From: Capsicum annuum
Lineage: Eukaryota; Streptophyta; Magnoliopsida; Solanales; Solanaceae
NCBI RefSeq assembly: GCF_002878395.1
Contig: NC_061119.1
Span: 13,905,387 to 13,969,386 of the forward strand
Direction: 5' to 3'
DNA length: 64,000 bases
Shown here: positions 34,553 to 47,741 of the stretch, one piece after another
Layout of the letters: each line of letters starts with the position of its first letter
Position numbering within the stretch: the first letter of the stretch is position 1
Notes under the pieces: generated by a model
Seen by the model: the letters and a program-made list of their open reading frames with translations, nothing else
The model's database searches: none
Told to the model about the DNA's origin: nothing
Position numbers and translations under genes: made by a program

Positions 34553-36062
34553 GATGTCACCCAAACTATACTTCTAAGAATAAATAATATGGTCCCTGTA
34601 AAATTATAGTAACTCAACTAGGTTAGGGTTGATCCCACAGGGAATAGGTCAAACTCGTATCTCAAACTTATTGAAATAGTCGGGCAATGCTGAAAAGTAA
34701 ATTGGGGGTTTGATGTAATCAGTAAATAGTAACAAAACTCAAATACTTTTGGTTGTAAACAATTTGAAATGACTACTAGGACTGTGTTCCCCTGGCTTCC
34801 TAACTCCGTAAGTTTCTCATGCTTATCCCAACTATCTCACCATCGCACGTGCAGAATCTGACAAGCTAGGTATTACCAACGATTGTGTAGACTTGTAGGT
34901 AAATATCACCCTTTAACTTGTGAGTCTCGGGGTGTCGCCTTACTATCCCTTGTCTTTGATCCCAGTTTAACTATCACCTTATAGGTCTTAAGTTATTAGA
35001 TGAGGTTTGATAGCCTCGAATCACTATTATAATCCTCTTTTCCCAATCTCGATCTCTCTTGTGAAGACGATCTCAAATATAGCTAGTTCTTAGAGTTGGC
35101 CACCAACATGAAAGCAATTAACTTGAAGAAAATCACAATACACGTGTAAACGTTGATATAGCCAAATCTCATACTTCCCCTACTTCATTAATCCGCCAAG
35201 GTTTCCACAACCCTAGTTAAGAGAATTAGTCGCTCAAAGTTTAAAATAATCCATGGAGTTCAATGAAGCAATCATAGAATTAATCTCACAATAATGAAAA
35301 ATAAAACTCAAAGTCTTAGATTGAATAATAATCCAAAAACCAAGAACAAAAGTATAAAGTATGTAAAAATATATCAAAGTGTGTAACATAATACAAGAAT
35401 TACCCAAGGGTATTTATAATTTCTCAAAATAATAAAGGAAACCTAATTAAAAAAAATAGGAAAATTAAGTTGGAAGTGGTCACACCTCTGGTAACGAGTC
35501 GTTAAGATTGATAACAACTCGTTGCTTGCTATAGTAGCTCTTTTTTGTCTTCAGTGGTGACGACTCATTATCATACATAAAGAGTCGTTAGATGGGATTC
35601 GTTGTCACTCCAGTGAACTTTTATCCTTCAGGCATCTTCTTCTACTCTCACAACGACTACACACCACGAGTCATTATCTGACATAACGACTCGTGGTCAT
35701 CCTCCATTGCCACTGGTACTCTAACTTGTCACTTTAAGGACTTTTCTTCTAATGCTCAGAACGACTTCACACCACGACTTGTTGTCACTCATAATGAGTC
35801 ATAGTCTGTCTTCTACTTTACTTCTGGAATCAACAATCTTCATTGTCAACTTCACGACTTAGGCCACTAGTCGTTAGGTGACTAAACGACTCAACAGTCA
35901 ACTCTTTGACTTTTCTGAAGCTTTTTCATCCTTTTCTAATCCATGCCACTTCCAAACTAATTTACCCGTAACACACACAAAACACACATCATATCCGACA
36001 AGATGACCCAAGTGCATATTTTCACCATTTTAAACATTAAAAGACCATGAAACTATGACACA
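34553..36062 (-). repeat. Direct repeat A (putative 3' LTR)
   Basis: Shares with repeat B the order TGGTTGTAAA-AAT, CCCCTGGCTT, CTAGGTATTACCAAC, TTGGCCACCA, AACGAGTC-TTAGGACTGATAACGACTC-like text and the AAAACACACATCATAT end. Divergence between copies is clearly visible, roughly one base in seven or eight by eye. It contains an extra 190 bp at its left side that B lacks. Confidence 0.7.
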
Positions 36063-37465
36063 TCAACTCCCTCAACTCAAAATATTTACATGTCCTCAGA
36101 AAACAACGTAAAATAAAACAAATACGATGCTTAATTAGGAAGAACCTAAGATACCTACTATAGTCAATTTTACTCTTATGCTCAAAAATACTACCCCCTT
36201 CTACTTTTTACTTTTCAAAACTAAGACCATGTGAATTCATGAAGCAAGCAATGTGACACAAAGGAATCAGGTTATGGCATTACATTAGCAATAAGCAACC
36301 ACACATATATACAAAATTACAAATTACCTTATCTGAACAAACAAGAAACTAGTAATACAACTCATATGCCCTCACATCAAAGAAATCCCACTCACTCAGA
36401 TAACTTAAGCATATTAATGTGGGGATAGCCAAGAGACACTCACACTCACAAAGAAGTTCCAACAATGTGTACAGAATATCATGGTCTTGTCCTTATTATC
36501 TTCACCTTAATTTTCGGAAAGTCGGGTTAGGATCACTATAGGACTTTTACTAAGCTTGTAATGTAGGCTTGGGAGCTAGTATGGTACATATGAGATTTAG
36601 TGACTACACCTCCTTGGCATTACACTTACTTTTTAGGGTCCACTTCTTAACCAACTTTTTTTTTATTCCACCCTTATTTCTCCCTTTTTATTTTTTATTG
36701 GACATTCAGGTTGGATGTGGTTTTTTATTCTTTCTTTTTCTTTTCAACTTTTCTTTTTTTGCTTTTTCTACCACACTCAGCCCTGCTTTCTTTTCTCTTA
36801 TTTACTCTTCTTCTTCATACCCACCTTAAATCACACACTTCTATGATATCCATCCTTAACTTAGGAGAGTTTCCTGAGTTGAAGTGCATAATGTCCAAGG
36901 AGGAATAGGGCCAAAATAGGTTCATTGTGAAAAAATGGAAATGTGAATGATGTACACAAGAAAATGGGTCTATAAGGCTAAAAATTGGGATCAAAGGGTT
37001 TTTATTCATATTCGGTTGGTTATATAGGCTAAAAATGGACTACTTTGAAGAATGACATATGATCCTTTCCTAATCGACTCTCCAACAACCTAGGCAAGAC
37101 TAACTAGACAAGTTCTGGATTCCATGCACAAGGTGAACTAAGTAGTATCTTACACACACATGGCATAGAGTTACATCACACACTACTGTCTCTCCTGTTC
37201 ATGCAACAGTTAGCTATGGTTATCATTTTCCTAATCCTAATGTCATAACTAGATTCACAGTGATCACATATATCTCTTTTACACACAGTTCAAAACAAAT
37301 TTTTGAAGAGGTATCTTTTTCTCAAACAAAAGTCATTTAAGCACAATTAAATAAAACATATCAACTGCCTTAGGTACTTATTATTCTTAGTTAAACAAAA
37401 ACACTGAACAACATAGCATGAAACAAAAAACATAAGCTATCTCACTAAAAAAAAACACCCCTAGA
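36063..37465 (-). other. Interior of the nested element, no gene recognised
   Basis: AT-rich with a T-rich tract at 36650-36830 that is A/G-rich on the minus strand. The plus-strand frames at 36569-36908 are pyrimidine-run artefacts rich in Phe and Leu. Confidence 0.5.
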
Positions 37466-38786
37466 TTGGTTGTAAATAATCTAAAATGAACACTAGGTCT
37501 ATGTTTCCCCTGGCTTTCTAACTTCATAAGTTTCTTGTGCTCAACCCAACTATATCACCATCGCAAAAAAATTTGACCAACTAGGTATTACCAACTATCT
37601 TGTAGACTCGTAGGTAAATCTCACCCTTTACCTAGTGAGTCTTAGGGTGTCGCCTTAATATCCCTTGTCTTTGATCCTAGCTTAACTATCACCTTGTGGG
37701 TCTCATGTTGTTAGATGAGGGTTGATAGCCTCGAATTACTATCGTAATCCCCTTTTCCTAACTCAATCTTTCTTGTGAAGATGATCTCAAATACAAGCTG
37801 GTTCTTAGAGTTGGCCACCACTAAGAAAGTCATTAACTTAAAGAAAATCACAATACAGTTGTAAATATTGATCTAGCCGAATCTCACACTTCCCCTACTT
37901 TGTTAATTCACTAGGGTTCCCACAACCATAGTTAGGAGAATTAACCGCTCATAGTTGAAAAATAATTCATGGAGTTCAGAAAAAAATCATAGAATTAATC
38001 TTACAATAATGAAGAATAAACTCAAAGTCTCAAATTCGATAATAATCCAAAAAAACAAGAAAAAGAGTACAAAGTTTGTAAAAATATATCAAAGTGCATA
38101 ACATAATACAAGAATAACCCAAGGGTATTTATAATTTCTCAAAATAATAAAGGAAAACTAATTAAAATAGAATAGGAAAATTAAGTTGGCAGTGGTCACG
38201 CCTCTGGTAACGAGTCTTTAGGACTGATAACGACTCATTGCCTTCTACGTAGCTCTCTTTTATCTTCAGTGATGATGACTCATTATCATATATAATGAGT
38301 TACTTTTTGGGACTCATTGTCACTCCAGAGAATTTTTCATCCTTCAAGCATCGTTTTTTACTCTCATAATAACTACTCACCATGAGTTGTTGTCTGACAT
38401 AACGACTCATGGTCTTCTTCTGTGCCACTGGTACTCCAACTTTTCACTTTTAGAAATTTTTCTCTAATGCTCAGAGAGACTTTACACCATGAATTATTGC
38501 AACTCATAACGAGTCATGGTCTGTCTTCTTCTTCACTCCTGGAATCAACAATCTTTACTATCAACCTCACGACTTGGGCCACGAGTTGTTAGGTGACTAA
38601 ATGACTCATGGTCCAATCAACACTTTGATTTCTTGGAAATTTTTCATCCTTTTCTAATATTTGCCATTGCCAACCTAATTTACCTTCAACACACACAAAA
38701 AAACACATCATATTCGATAAAATAACTCAAGTAAGTGCATATTTTCACCATTTTAAGTATCGAAAGTGACATGAAACCATGGTACA
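37466..38786 (-). repeat. Direct repeat B (putative 5' LTR, truncated)
   Basis: Aligns to repeat A from TTGGTTGTAAA at about 37466 to CCATGGTACA at 38786. The adenine-rich text just left of 37466 is not shared with A. Confidence 0.7.
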
Positions 38787-40200
38787 TCATTCATCAACTC
38801 GTATAAAATCCATATCTAATACAATATCCATGTCTCTTCTCCGGCACATCCTTCGTAGAGGGTTTTTAAGGTATCATATTTTTTGTCTAAAAGCTAGTGT
38901 TTCCAATATTTTCATGGTGGTAACAATGTTTTATGAATGTATATGATATAAGAATGTATGCTCACATCAACCAGAAAGAGTACTTCTATATCCAACCAAT
39001 ATCCAATCAAGTGATACAACAATCCACTCAATATTTTCAACCATCGATGAATTCCAACATAAATCATATGCCACAAGATGAAACATATTAAAAATACACC
39101 ATTAATACCATATTAGGCTTTTTTATAAGTCAAAGATACAACTAATCTCATGTACACAAGGCAAATGACAATATATAGAACCTACATGGTCACAAGTAGC
39201 AAATAATGTACCAAGAGCATCAAATAACATCATTATATAGACCTCCACAAGGACACAACATGATAATAAATTTATTTTTGTGATTAATTCTTGCACCCTT
39301 AACATATTTTTGTACCAACATTAACTACTCAGCCTAGTCTGAAAAAATTTAAACCATAACCTACCTCGAATGCCAAAAACTGATCTGCAAGCCTTAAATC
39401 AAAAGTCTTACACCTCACGAATGGACTTTGAATCAACTAAAACACGAAAATATAGAATCTATGTGTCAAAAGAAAGCCAACGACACTCATATTGCCTAAT
39501 TTTAAGTCGGGGTCAAAATGGACTCCCGAAATAGATTTTTAAAAAAGAAAAAAGATTATAATTTTTTTAAAAAACATCTTTTTCATACTTTTAGGAGTCT
39601 ACAGATGAAAACCCAAGATAAAATGAGTTAGAAACGAGGTCCAAGTCGAAGAAAAACTATTTTCAATTTTTACCAATTAAAATCTCTAAAATCCATTTTA
39701 AAAATTGAGAAGTGGAGTTATTTTGAAGATGAAATCGAGATAAAACTGATAATTATATGAATAAAATCTCACCCAAGTGAAAACAAGTTGAAAATAGGAT
39801 TTAAAGCAAAGACATACAACTTTTAGGCCTTTCAAACCAAAATTTTCAATTTTCACTTTTTACTCCACGTTAAAACAAGAATTAAATGAGGGAGATTGAA
39901 GAAAATAATAGAAATAGTTTTTTTAAAGCTTACCCAAGCTTAAAAGTGGAAGAAATTATTCAAATCATGAAACTCTAAGCTCCACATCTCAAAAATAATT
40001 TAAAAAATATGGGTATATATATAACTCAGGCATCGCATATGCGATCAGGTGTCGCATATATGGTACCTGGCCTAATTGTGGTGTTTTTGTTTTTGAACTT
40101 GATGTGATTCTAATGGTCCTAAGAAATTTAGAAAATCTTTAGAGAGGTATGTAGTAAAAAATAGAGTTCAGATTGTCTTAAAACCTAATAAAGTTCATAT
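38787..40200 (-). repeat. LTR-like dispersed repeat, second part
   Basis: Text such as GTATGCTCACATCAACCAG, TTAAACCATAACCTACCTCG followed by AATGCCAAAA, and GCATCGCATATGCGATCAGG (40031) is of the type found in the same class of Solanaceae LTR as 33709-34552. The right boundary is uncertain. No coding potential. Confidence 0.45.
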
Positions 40201-40204
40201 GTTA

Positions 40205-42560
40205 TGGTGCACTTGACAGAGATTTTGGCAATTTCTTGATTAAGAGCTATAATCTTGTGCATAAGTGCACAATATCAAATAAGAACAAAATGTGTACAAC
40301 TAAATTTGTTGCTAACATATTTAGGGATAAAATAAATAAATAATCATCTTTAAGGATTTGGGAAACATAAATTGTGCAGAGAGATTAAAATTATATATTG
40401 ATAGAGCAATCTATTACAAGACAAGGTTACAGATTCTAAGAGAGTTTATGGGAGACTAGAGTTGGAGTTTGCAAAATTATGTTATTATACTGAGATGATA
40501 AAACAAATCAATCCTAATAGTTCTGTTTGACTGGAAATGGACAGAGAAATTGTCCTTAGTAAAATTTGTTTGTGTATTTTTTATGTGTCTTGATGCATTA
40601 AAGAAAGAGTGGATGGAAGGATGTAGAAGAATTATGGGATTTGATGGATGTTTCTCAAAGGGTGCTTGTATGGGTGAACTTCTAATAACAGTTGGGAAGA
40701 ATGAATATAATCAGAAGGCTGTTGTGGAAAAGAAAATCAATCATAGTTGAAATTTTTTATCAACTATTTGAAAGAGAATCTGCATTGGGTACTGGAGCAG
40801 GTCTTACTGTAATGGCTGATATGCAAAAGGCAATATTTAATTTTTTTTAACTGGCAATTATTTGAAATACTTTATTTTTTATCAAGTACTATAACTATTT
40901 TTTTTTATATGTAAGATTTTCATGTTATTTTTGAGTTATTAGCACATGTTGAAGTTGGTGTACTAGACACATATGGTCTAACTGGAGTCAATAATGAAAG
41001 AAAAACATAGTTCTGGAGATGCTCAAAGGCAAGTTTTAAAGTGAAGCTCAAAGAGGAACTTGATTACATGAGCCAACTTGGTAAGTAAGGTAAAGATATT
41101 ATTGGTAATTTCTTACATTATCCTAGGGATTCATAGGTTAGGACATTCTTTAAAGAAGATTGTAAGTATGGTTCTGTTGAAAATACATGTGTGAGATCTT
41201 TAATTCATGAATCTTAGTTCCTAGACACAAATCTATTATTACTATGTTGGAGAAAATTAGGAGAAAAATCATGACTAAAACGGTGAATATGATTAAGTTT
41301 GCCAATACTTGAATATGTGATATTGCACCTATGGATAGACATATATTGGAGGAGAATAAGGACAGGGCTTGAACTTGCAAGGTTCTTTGGAATGCTAATA
41401 TTGAATTTAAGATTAGAGAAGGGGAGCATGGTATACAGTGAACTTGTCTAATAGGGTTTGTAGTTGTAGAGCTTAGCAGTTGAGAGACATTCCTTGCCAA
41501 TATTTTATTTGTATTTTGTATCATGTTGAAAAAGAGCTTGAACCTTATGTGAAGCAAATCTTCAACCTTATGTGAAGCAAATCTTCATGAAGGCTTATAT
41601 TCACTTTATCCAATCAATCTTCAATATGAAAATGTGGCCTGAGACAAATAATTCAAAGGTTGAATCTAAGAAAATGTCTGGTAGAATTGTAAAAAAGAAA
41701 AATAAAAGACAAAGATGAACCAATAAAGAAATATGAAAAGCTATCCAAAAAGAGGTGAAAACAACATATTCAAAATGTCGTCAACAAGGCCATAACAGAA
41801 GATATTGCAAGGTAAAATAGTAACTTTTAAATTTATTTTAAAAGTTTATTTTTCATGTTGATTTTTTTAATTTATTAACTATTGTGTATAATTTTATAGA
41901 TTCCTGCAGGTACATAGCCAAGGATTTTAGTTTAGTAGTCAACGTTCACAAGAAAGTTTTCATCCTAAAATCTCAAGCCAACCTATACCTTCAACCTCAA
42001 AAAAATCAGCACTATGTAGCTCAAGTCAACCTATACTAAAAAGCTCAAAAAAATCTGCACACAATAGCTCAAGCCAAGTTGCATCTTCAACAACAATTTG
42101 TGATGATACAAATAGAGTTAGGAGCTTGAAGGAAGCTACAAGATCTACCTTTTGTGGTGATACATGGATCCCTGTTTCAAGAGGAATCAATAGTCAACTA
42201 CCTCCTAGAAATAAAAAAATTGTTGAGTAGAAGAGAAGAAGAGAGAGTTGCAACCTCAAAAGATGCTGATAAAGATGGATCAAAAAGGTCAAAGAATGCT
42301 AGATTTAGGATCTACACAAGTGTAAAGAAAATTTAAATACTGAATGTTAGTTAACTCAAACATTGTTTCTTTAAAAAGATAGTACATATACTGATTATTC
42401 AAACTTCTTTTTCTTCAAAAGACAAACTAGGACATCAAGCTAAAGGATCCTGTAAAGTGGTACAAATTACAAGGATGCAAGTTCTACAAGGATTGATCTT
42501 GATTATAAGCCTTGGGGATTGATATGAAAAGATGAAGAAGTTGTCACCACCAACCAATTA
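40205..42560 (+). pseudogene. MULE transposase (MULE domain, SWIM finger, zinc knuckle), broken
   Basis: Blocks in order: FLIKSYNLVHKCTISNKNK (near 40230), a DNA-binding-like region; LKKEWMEGCRRIMGFDGCFS with the first catalytic Asp in FDGC (near 40595-40660); GTGAGLTVMADMQKA with a second acidic residue (near 40790-40830); and a block near 41170-41400 (SIITMLE, NMIKFANT). A SWIM finger follows near 41450 (RVCSCRA, then QLRDIPCQYF), where the His of the CxC...CxH signature reads Tyr. The knuckle SKCRQQGHNRRYCK lies near 41775-41815. Stops and shifts interrupt every block. A 48-bp duplication follows at 42630-42724. The MULE was then split by the gypsy element at 42762. Confidence 0.8.
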
Positions 42561-42761
42561 CAACAGATGACAAACAAAAAGAAGAAGAAGTAGTTTATTT
42601 TGATGGTGTAGATTTTGTTCTTGAGCTTTAAATCTGCTACTAATACTTAGGATTAAATAATTTGATTCTTTAGTTTAAATTTATTACTAATTCATAGAAT
42701 TAAATAATTTGGTTCTTTAGTCTTTGAAGCCTATTAATACATATTCTTTAACTAGCATTAT

Positions 42762-45050
42762 TGAAACATCCTAGGTTTTGACCCTTAGAAAATTTTCTGA
42801 AAATCCGTTCTCCGGACCTAATATGACTCATGGGTACGAGCCATATGTTGGGGTACGAGTGGTATGATCTTGGGGTATCCTGACTAGTGTTAGTTGGTGG
42901 AATAGTTTTGGTCACTGGGATGGCTATGACTTAGAGGTGTGAGTCATAAGGGTTTGGTACGAGTCATAGCAGGGACTCGTATGGTTGGCAGTGTTTGATT
43001 CTCCTAGTATTTTATTTTGTCAGGGATACGAATTAAGGGTATGGGTCATATGTTGTGGTTATGACTTTGTTGGATGAGTCTTATACTGGATAGTGTTTGA
43101 TCCAAGGGTTGAGGCTTGGATACAAGTGTTAGATACCGATCGTATAGGAGGGTACAACTCGTATGTGTCAGTCATATCCCTGTGATTGGTTTTTAAGAGA
43201 CTTACGTGGGGGTATTCTGGATATTTTCCTACCTACCCTAATTAGGACCCATGACTTCTAATATACTTAGGAGGTTATTTATCTTATTATTCTATTCATT
43301 AACACTTAGAAACTATTCCAAAACAATCTATAGTTCTTTCAAGAGCTTTTGGGGCAAGAAGGATAGGGTTTCATCTTACGGATTGCTTTGGGGCTTGTCT
43401 TAGTGATTTTTTTCCAAAAATTCTTTGGTATAAAGCATGATTCTCTTACCTCATTGTAATTTCAACCAAAGTCATGGTTTAGATGATTGATTTCATGGTT
43501 ATACTATTTCATGATTATGGTTTCCAACTATTATTTAGGGTTTTTAATATTTAATGGTTGGTTATGGTTTCCTATGATTTTAATTATGCTTTTATATGCA
43601 TTAATGGTGGTTTTGGACAATTAGATTGCATGGTAATGGTTTGATGGTCTTTGAAATTGGTTTTGGTTATATTAAGCCCCCAAGGTGTTTGATAAAACAC
43701 TTATAAAGATATGTTCATTGCATTGACTTTTTTAATGGAGCTCCTGCATGTTTTAAAATGGACAAATAATTTATGCATGGTTTGAAAAGGCTAGATAGTT
43801 ATGCTTGTGGAGAACATAAAAGTATCCCAAGTGGATTTAATATGTTATAGGGAAGGGCACCTAAGGTCCCCTTAACCTAAATGGTTTGGCTATGGATATT
43901 ACTTGCAAGTAAGGGATGGTATGACAATACCACCAATATTGGCCTTGGTTGGTAAATGGTAAATGGATAGTTTGGACATGGTTTTAATTGGATATTAATG
44001 GCGGGGTGTGTAGCTAAGCCGTGGAAGGTGGCGGTCCCGAGGGGACCAAAAATCAAAAACTCATATTTACCAATATGAGGGGTCTTAATGACCATATGTG
44101 TGTGTCACATTTTATATTGTGGGATGTACTAGTCATCCCAGGGGATATTCCCTAGTCGTGTGGCTACACGCACTAGGGCCCTTTCAGTAAGGGAGTTGAA
44201 CCTATATGGCCCATAGGTGGTTAGGACGGAAAAGCTATATAGCCTAGGTAAAGGTTTTAAATACATGCTAAAACCCGGTCTCCTTTCCCAATACTTATAT
44301 ATGTAAGGTTGTATGCATTATGGATGGTTTTACTTGGTTTTATAAATGTCATGATTTTATCTGTATCCTGATATTCATGCTAGTGGTCAATTACTAACCC
44401 CATCTACTGGCGACTGTATACCCATGCTATGCAAAAATTGGTCATTCTACTCCTTCTGTTTAGTACGCGAATTTGGTATCAGCATTTGGACTGATGTGGT
44501 AAGCTTCCATCCTATCGGGAGGCATCATTTCATGTTATGAATTTCTTTAGACACTTCTCTTTTATTTTGATATTGGTTTTGGCCATGGTTGGGGGCATGT
44601 CCCAATCAAATTTATTTACTCTTTTGGATAGAGGCTTTGTGGTACTTTTGGAGGTTAGTATTGGCGGGATCGGTATTGGTGTCGGCCTTGACACTAGAAT
44701 AAGCCAGTGGGCTGACATCATTGGATGATATTATTGGTTGTTCCATCCTACTACATTTTGGGATTGATTTTTATATTTTGTTTTGGTATTTTCTTTGGTT
44801 TATGGTCTATGGTTTGATTTGGTATGGTAGGGCAGTTGGTACGGTACAGTTGGACTCTATTTGGTCGGTCACAATTGTGACCCTATCCCAGAGTCTTAAT
44901 GAGAACAATAACGCTATCTTGTTATATGTTTGAAATTCATCCCATCTAAGTTTGGATATAGGTGGCTGGGTTGGGTAATAAGGGGTAATCCCCGGTCTTG
45001 GTTGGACTTAGGATGCCCATTATGACAAGGCCCGGGGTCGGGTCGTGTCA
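42762..45050 (+). repeat. 5' LTR of the gypsy element
   Basis: Begins TGAAACATCC and ends GGTCGTGTCA. It aligns to the 3' LTR throughout, including the TACGAGTC-type words near 42960 and the GGGCATGTCCCAATCA block near 44592. The 63-codon frame at 44537-44728 and its counterpart in the other LTR are LTR sequence, not genes. Confidence 0.95.
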
Positions 45051-45053
45051 AGT

Positions 45054-45072
45054 TGGTATCATAACCTAGGTT
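45054..45072 (+). promoter_or_regulatory. Primer-binding site, initiator tRNA-Met type (mutated)
   Basis: TGGTATCATAACCTAGG starts 3 bp after the LTR. The standard plant Met-tRNA primer site is TGGTATCAGAGCC, so two substitutions (G to T and G to A) are visible. Confidence 0.8.
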
Positions 45073-45262
45073 CATGGTCAAATGGGAAGTCCACAAAATC
45101 GTGTCGGGTAAAGTCTTTTTTAGGGGTGTGAAGCGCGCCACACTCATATGAAAGAGGCTGCAAGACATTTAGGAATGTTTCACTTTCTTGGTATTCTATC
45201 TTCAAGCTTAAGTTCTCAATCCTGGAATCTCCTCTAATCGTTGTTTCTTTATCCTTCAGATC

Positions 45263-46400
45263 ATGCCTGCTAGAGCTGGAATACAAGGAAATTCTTTCAT
45301 CCCATCTGGGGATAATACTGAAGGGGTACGTCCTACGTCTAGATTACATCTTCAATCTCATGGTTTTATTCCTGATGGTGTTGGAGTTCCTCCTATTCTG
45401 TCTAGTTTTCATCAGGTCTTTCAAGGCAACGTGACAAACACAGAATTTTATTTGTCTATTCATGTCATTGTCCAATTGGTTGCTTTTTAGGCTGAGCAAG
45501 GTACGACTGATGCTTTGTATGTTGAGGCAACAAGGGTTGTTCAATTTATGAAGATGTGTCCTCCAACTTTTACTGGGGTGAAGGTGGAGAAAGATCTATA
45601 AGGCTTCTTGGATGTGATAGAAAAGATCTTTTGAGCGATGCTGACTACTAATATAGAGAGAGTTAACTTTGTAGCTTATCAGCCCAAAGATATTGCTTAT
45701 CAGTGGTATGAGGAGTGGGATAGAGATAGAGGTGACATAGAAGAGAAAAGGTTGTGAGAGGCCTTTTCTAATACCTTCTTAGATCGGTTCTTTTCTCAAG
45801 AGTTGGGGGAAGCAAAGATGGAAGAGTTTGTGAACCTCAGATAGGGGAGGATGTTTGTTAAGGAATATGCTTTGAAGTTCCATCGGCTATCAAGGTATGC
45901 TTCTGGTTTGGTGGATGATATGAGGTCGAGAATAAGGAAGTTTGTTTCTGGGTTGAATAAAGATTTAATTCTAGAGAGCAAGACTACCTTGCTGATTAAA
46001 GATATGGATATCTTGAGGTTGACTGTCCATATGTAACAGGTTGAGAATGAAAAGAGGAAGAAGGTAGAGTTTGGGGATAGGCAGGGAAAGAGGAGCAGGT
46101 TTTTTTATCAGGAAGGTTCTTAGTCTAAGGGTGATAGAGATGGTGTCAAGTGACAGGAAAAAATGGAGGAGTTCGGACTTCTTTTCTGCTAGTATTCCTT
46201 ATTAGTCAGGAGACAGGCGTCATCAAAGTAGTGATAATTCTCGAGCACAGATTGCCCAATCTCAGGCGAGCGAAGGTCAATCAGTTTTTTTGTGTCCTTC
46301 TTGCTGATGTTGTGGTTTTCCTCATTGGGTTTATTGTGAGAAAAGAAGGGACAAGTGCTTCAAGTATGGCCAGGTAGGCAATTGACTCAAGGATTGTTCG
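45263..46400 (+). pseudogene. gypsy gag, broken
   Basis: The start MPARAGIQGN is in good context 213 bp after the LTR. The capsid-like region follows: CPPTFTGVKVEKD (near 45560), YQPKDIAYQWYEEW (45680-45720), FLDRFF (45780), VKEYALKFHRLSRYA (45857-45900) and KFVSGLN (45935). The CCHC knuckle near 46340-46400 is degraded: CFKYGQVGN retains the GQVG core, but the second Cys is Tyr and the His is Asn. At least six stops occur. Gag forms the particle that packages the RNA. Confidence 0.85.
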
Positions 46401-46415
46401 TTCAATAAGGTTACT

Positions 46416-46960
46416 ATGGGGGAGAATAAGATTGTTTTGGCTTCATCTTCTGTTCCTAAACCTGGTGGGGTGGCATCTTCTTCTGTTACTGCTCTTGGTT
46501 CTAGTGTTGGCCAAAACAGGTTGTATGCTTTGGTGTCCCAAAAGGAATTTGAGGCATCACCTGATGTTGGTACTGGTACCTTACAACTTTTCTCTCATGA
46601 CGTATATTGTTTGCTTGATTCGGGGTTCACTATTTCATATGTGACTCTATATATGGCTTTATATTTTGGTTTTTCGATCCAGAAGTTATCTCGAATCCTT
46701 TTTCTATTTCTACCCTAATAGGTGACTCGGTTATTGCTTAGAGAGTCTATATAGGGGGGTGGTAGTTATTGGTGACAAGCAGACCTTGGTGTATCTGTTC
46801 AACTTGGATATGGTAGATTTTGATGTAATTCTAGAAATAGATTGGTTGCATTCTTGTTATACCTCTATGGATTGTCAGACCCATAGGGTTATCTTTAAGT
46901 TTCTTGATAAACCGATCATAAAATGGGAAGGTAGTTCCTTAGCTCCTAGGAGGATTTTTA
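46416..46960 (+). pseudogene. gypsy aspartic protease region, broken
   Basis: The frame at 46416-46718 contains a Ser/Val-rich linker, then HDVYCLLDSGFTISYVT. The family signature is LIDPGST, so the catalytic Asp is present but the following residues are changed. A shift leads to the frame at 46759, with VDFDVILEIDWLHSCY, matching the usual end of the protease domain (DVILGMDWL). Confidence 0.8.
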
Positions 46961-47159
46961 TTTCTTATATTAGAGCTCGGAGGCTAATATATAAGGGTTG
47001 TCTTTATCACTTGGTCCAGGTTAAATATTCTATCTCAAAACGTCCTTCTTTGTCTTCAGTCCTCGTGGTTAATGAGTTTCTAGAGGTCTTTCTGGATGAT
47101 CTGCCTGGTGCTCCTCCGAATAGGAAAATAGAGTTTGATATTGATTTTCTTCTAAACAC

Positions 47160-47735
47160 TCATCCAATTTTTATTCCTCCATATAAAATGGCTCCCGATG
47201 AGTTGAGGGAACTCAAGAAGCAACTTAAGGATCTTCTGGATAATTCATCCTAGTGTTTCTCTATGGGGTGCATCAGTGTTGTTTGTGCACAAGAAGGATG
47301 GTTCCCTTCGAATGTGCATTGACTATAGGTAATTGAAGAAGTGACGATCAAGAACAAGTATCCATCTTCGGTTTGGGTACCATCATCTTAAGATTAGGGA
47401 GGTGAATATCTCTAAGATGACTTTTCATACTCAGTATGGGAATTTTAAACTTGGTGATGTCGTTTGGGTTGACTAATGCTCAGGCAATATTTATGGACTT
47501 GATGAACAGGGTGTTCAGGCAATATTTGGATCTCTTCGTCATTGTGCTTATTAATGACATTCTAGTTTATTCAAAAAGTGAGGTGGATCATGCTAATCAC
47601 CTTCGTGTGGTGTTGCAAACCTTAAAAGAACAATAGTTGTATGCCAAGTTCTCTAAGTATGAGTTATAATTAAATGTTGTGACTTTCTTGGGCCATATTA
47701 TTTCTAGTGAAGGGATCATGGTGTATCCGTAGAAG
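47160..47735 (+). pseudogene. gypsy reverse transcriptase, inactive
   Basis: Blocks: [20 protein letters not shown] (near 47180-47235); a TIKNKYP block (near 47343); GYHHLKIRE (near 47376); [20 protein letters not shown] (47456-47515); and [18 protein letters not shown] (47521-47570). Two lesions hit the active site. First, roughly 25-30 codons expected between KNKYP and GYHHL are missing, and the motif A aspartate is not found at the junction. Second, the (F/Y)xDD box reads IND, the first Asp codon being AAT at 47553-47555. The FLGHIIS block near 47690 marks the end of the domain. Confidence 0.9.
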
Positions 47736-47741
47736 GTTGTT

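Larger units (their letters stand above)
34553..38786 (-). mobile_element. Nested LTR-type element without pol, minus strand
   Basis: Two direct repeats, A (34553-36062) and B (37466-38786), flank a 1.4-kb internal part. On the minus strand a purine tract (TGAGTTGAGGGAGT, near 36063-36078) abuts the TGTGTCATAG start of repeat A, as a polypurine tract abuts a 3' LTR. That makes A the 3' LTR and B the 5' LTR of a minus-strand element. The interior lacks recognisable gag or pol, so it is a short non-autonomous or internally deleted element. Repeat B is shorter because its 3' side (left, plus coordinates) is truncated. Confidence 0.55.

Noticed and set aside
36569..36908. Hydrophobic Phe/Leu-rich frames suggesting a membrane protein
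   Set aside because: They are translations of a T-rich tract in a retroelement interior; composition explains them.
41150..41557. A 135-codon minus-strand frame
   Set aside because: It is antisense to the MULE transposase blocks and SWIM finger read on the plus strand.
44537..44728. Frame of 63 codons with a near-identical copy at 51701-51991
   Set aside because: Both lie at the same place in the two LTRs; repetition reflects LTR duplication, not a gene pair.
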